From Pleurocapsa minor HA4230-MV1 (lineage in GTDB: Bacteria; Cyanobacteriota; Cyanobacteriia; Cyanobacteriales; Xenococcaceae), in contig JAHHHZ010000023.1 of NCBI GenBank assembly GCA_019359095.1, positions 94,704 to 158,703 of the forward strand: a DNA stretch of 64,000 bases. The letters run 5' to 3'. A model generated the notes under the pieces. That model searched no databases. It was given only the letters and a program-made list of their open reading frames with translations, and was not told the DNA's origin. Made by a program: the position numbers and the translations under genes. Positions 62,734 through 64,000 of the stretch are shown here, piece by piece (positions within the stretch are counted from its first letter, which is position 1; each line of letters starts with the position of its first letter).

Positions 62734-63717
62734 TTAGGCATCTATTCCTGCATCAATATCCTGAATAAATTGGCTCAGACCTGCAAAATAAACCTGCTGA
62801 TCGTCGTAAATTGCCAAGTGACTGCCCTGTGGACAAAAAAGATAGCGTCCCTGACTAACTGTTTTTGCCATCCATTCCAGATGTGTGGGGTTCATCGTGT
62901 CGTGTCGGCTGCCAATAACCAGCATCGGCACAGCGATCTTGGCTAAGTCGGCAGTCCGATCCCAGTTTAAGAGCTTTCCCTTGACACCCAGTTCGCTCGG
63001 CCCCTGTAGCGGTACATAGATGTCTTGATTAAGGTGTTTGAAGGCGCGGTTTAAAGGCTCTGGCCACTGTTCAGATGGCATTCGTAGCACATGATGAACA
63101 TAGTGGTGTGGAATCAAGAGTTCCATGTAGCGTGGATTGTCATAGTCTGCCTGCGCTTCTATCTGCTCGATCTCAGCTAAAACCTCTGGTGCGATCGCTG
63201 GCATTAGCACCTGTTGGGCGTACTCGTTGTAAGCGGGGATACTTGCCATCATATTGGAGATGATTAGTCCTTTGAGGTGTTGTTGATATTTCAGGGCATA
63301 CTCGATCGCCAGAATCCCACCCCAGGAATGTCCATAGAGATAGAAATTGTCTTGCTCTAGTCCCAGAAATTGGCGTACCTGTTCAACTTCTTCTACAAAG
63401 CGAGGTAGTTCCCAGAGATCTGGCTCATCAGGGCGATCGCTGTAGTAAGAGCCGAGTTGATCGTAATAGTAGTACTCAAAACCAACCTGGGGGAAGTAAT
63501 TATCGAACGCCTCCAGATACTCGTGAGTTAAGCCAGGGCCACCGTGCAGGAGCAGCACTTTAATGGTCGGATGATTGCCAATCCGCTTCGTCCAGACTCG
63601 GAATGTTCCTTTTGGGGTCTCGATAGGAATCATCTGCACGCCACCACTGAGAAGATCGTGGCGATTCACCTCAGAAAACTCGCGAAGCAAACCGCGTTCA
63701 TCTAAATCGGTGTTCAT
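62734..63717 (-). CDS. Alpha/beta hydrolase, proline iminopeptidase-like
   Basis: A 327-residue alpha/beta hydrolase. The oxyanion loop HGGPGLTHEYLEAF, nucleophile elbow LYGHSWGGILAIEYAL, the Asp in IGSRHDTMNP and the His in CPQGSHLAIYDD are those of proline iminopeptidases, which release N-terminal residues from peptides. Broader hydrolase activity is possible. It lies in the GC-richer block. It should be cytoplasmic, as no signal peptide is visible. Confidence 0.88.
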   Translation of the reverse strand: MNTDLDERGLLREFSEVNRHDLLSGGVQMIPIETPKGTFRVWTKRIGNHPTIKVLLLHGGPGLTHEYLEAFDNYFPQVGFEYYYYDQLGSYYSDRPDEPDLWELPRFVEEVEQVRQFLGLEQDNFYLYGHSWGGILAIEYALKYQQHLKGLIISNMMASIPAYNEYAQQVLMPAIAPEVLAEIEQIEAQADYDNPRYMELLIPHHYVHHVLRMPSEQWPEPLNRAFKHLNQDIYVPLQGPSELGVKGKLLNWDRTADLAKIAVPMLVIGSRHDTMNPTHLEWMAKTVSQGRYLFCPQGSHLAIYDDQQVYFAGLSQFIQDIDAGIDA

Positions 63718-63813
63718 ATTTTATATCTCGGTTAGTAGAAAGTTGCTAATTGGTTCATGATTTGACCTCTAATATTAATGTAATATGACTATTATGAAAG
63801 AACTCCATAGTTT

Positions 63814-64000
63814 CTAGTTGTGTAATGTTCTATCTATCCGAATTATGGTGAGTCTCAATACTTGACTGCTTTCAGATTCTGATGGTGAAGGGCGCACCTG
63901 CTTTGGTGTCATGCCAGTGAATCGCTTAAACTGTTGCGTCAGATGACTTTAGCTAGAGAAACCGACTTGTAAGTTTAGCAGATATTTGGAAGTAGTTTTT
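63814..64000 (-). pseudogene. AraC-family regulator, 3' end with nonsense codon (cut by window end)
   Basis: The minus strand encodes NLQVGFSS, a TAA stop, then SHLTQQFKRFTGMTPKQVR and a tail that ends with TAG at 63814. In the family the second helix-turn-helix reads like GFSNQSHLTQQFKRLTG, so a CAA Gln codon has become TAA here. The rest of the gene lies beyond the window. Unless the stop is a sequencing error, the regulator is inactive. Confidence 0.75.

Noticed and set aside
1..64000. tRNA or rRNA genes
   Set aside because: No cloverleaf-like segment or rRNA sequence was recognised when reading the intergenic regions; a tRNAscan run would be needed to exclude a cryptic one.

Overview
This is cyanobacterial chromosome. 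The octamer GCGATCGC (HIP1) and its core are scattered through nearly every gene. The window also carries nblA (phycobilisome turnover), a cytochrome c6-type gene, cofH, a cold-type RRM protein and an ArgZ/AgrE-type arginine dihydrolase, all typical of cyanobacteria. The sequence is moderately AT-rich, dense in small intergenic repeats and in decayed genes. That suggests a repeat-rich colonial or benthic lineage, but genus cannot be fixed from this window.

Layout. 0-6 kb: 3' part of transketolase with a strong terminator, then a minus-strand run of signal peptidase I (with an unusual duplicated membrane module), oligopeptidase B and SppA. 6-24.4 kb: an exopolysaccharide locus. A Wzz/BY-kinase-like gene on the minus strand diverges across an AT-rich promoter region from a WecG/TagA-like transferase, glycosyltransferases of families 2 and 4, an ABC exporter, an O-antigen-polymerase-like membrane protein, an acyltransferase and a lipoprotein beta-helix enzyme. 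Together they would build, cross the membrane with, polymerise, decorate and trim a surface polysaccharide. 24.5-42 kb: mostly housekeeping and metabolism (pdxJ, C-S lyase, RecB-like nuclease, bioF, sulfotransferase, solute-binding protein, argC, phosphoesterase, GNATs, argZ/agrE, methyltransferases, dusA) with a HigBA-type toxin-antitoxin pair.

42-47 kb: a VapBC-type pair followed by the most interesting unit of the window, a tightly overlapping three-gene operon of a Hanks-type Ser/Thr kinase, a stand-alone P-loop GTPase with a coiled-coil tail, and a partner of unknown function. It has the shape of a GTPase-centred signalling or conflict module. 47-56.5 kb: sugar-kinase-like gene, DOMON-like protein, Uma2 nuclease, double histidine phosphatase, nblA, RRM protein, rpiA, cytochrome c6, tyrosine phosphatase, cofH.

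56.5-59.1 kb is a graveyard: a broken higBA pair, an IS1 fragment, a broken PLD/SNF2 helicase and a broken IS701-type transposase, several of them interrupted by small hairpin repeats. 59.3-64 kb has higher GC and holds accessory oxidoreductases (one intact SDR, one frameshifted, one reduced to its C-terminal tail), a SnoaL-like protein, a TetR regulator, an iminopeptidase-like hydrolase and an AraC pseudogene cut by the window edge.

At least five families of short dispersed repeats run through the window (called R1 to R5 below). R1 is MITE-like with imperfect inverted ends. R2 carries a small hairpin whose stem shows compensatory changes between copies. R2, R3, R4 and R5 are found inside coding sequences as well as between genes. 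All functional assignments are from reading sequence motifs; no database search was run.
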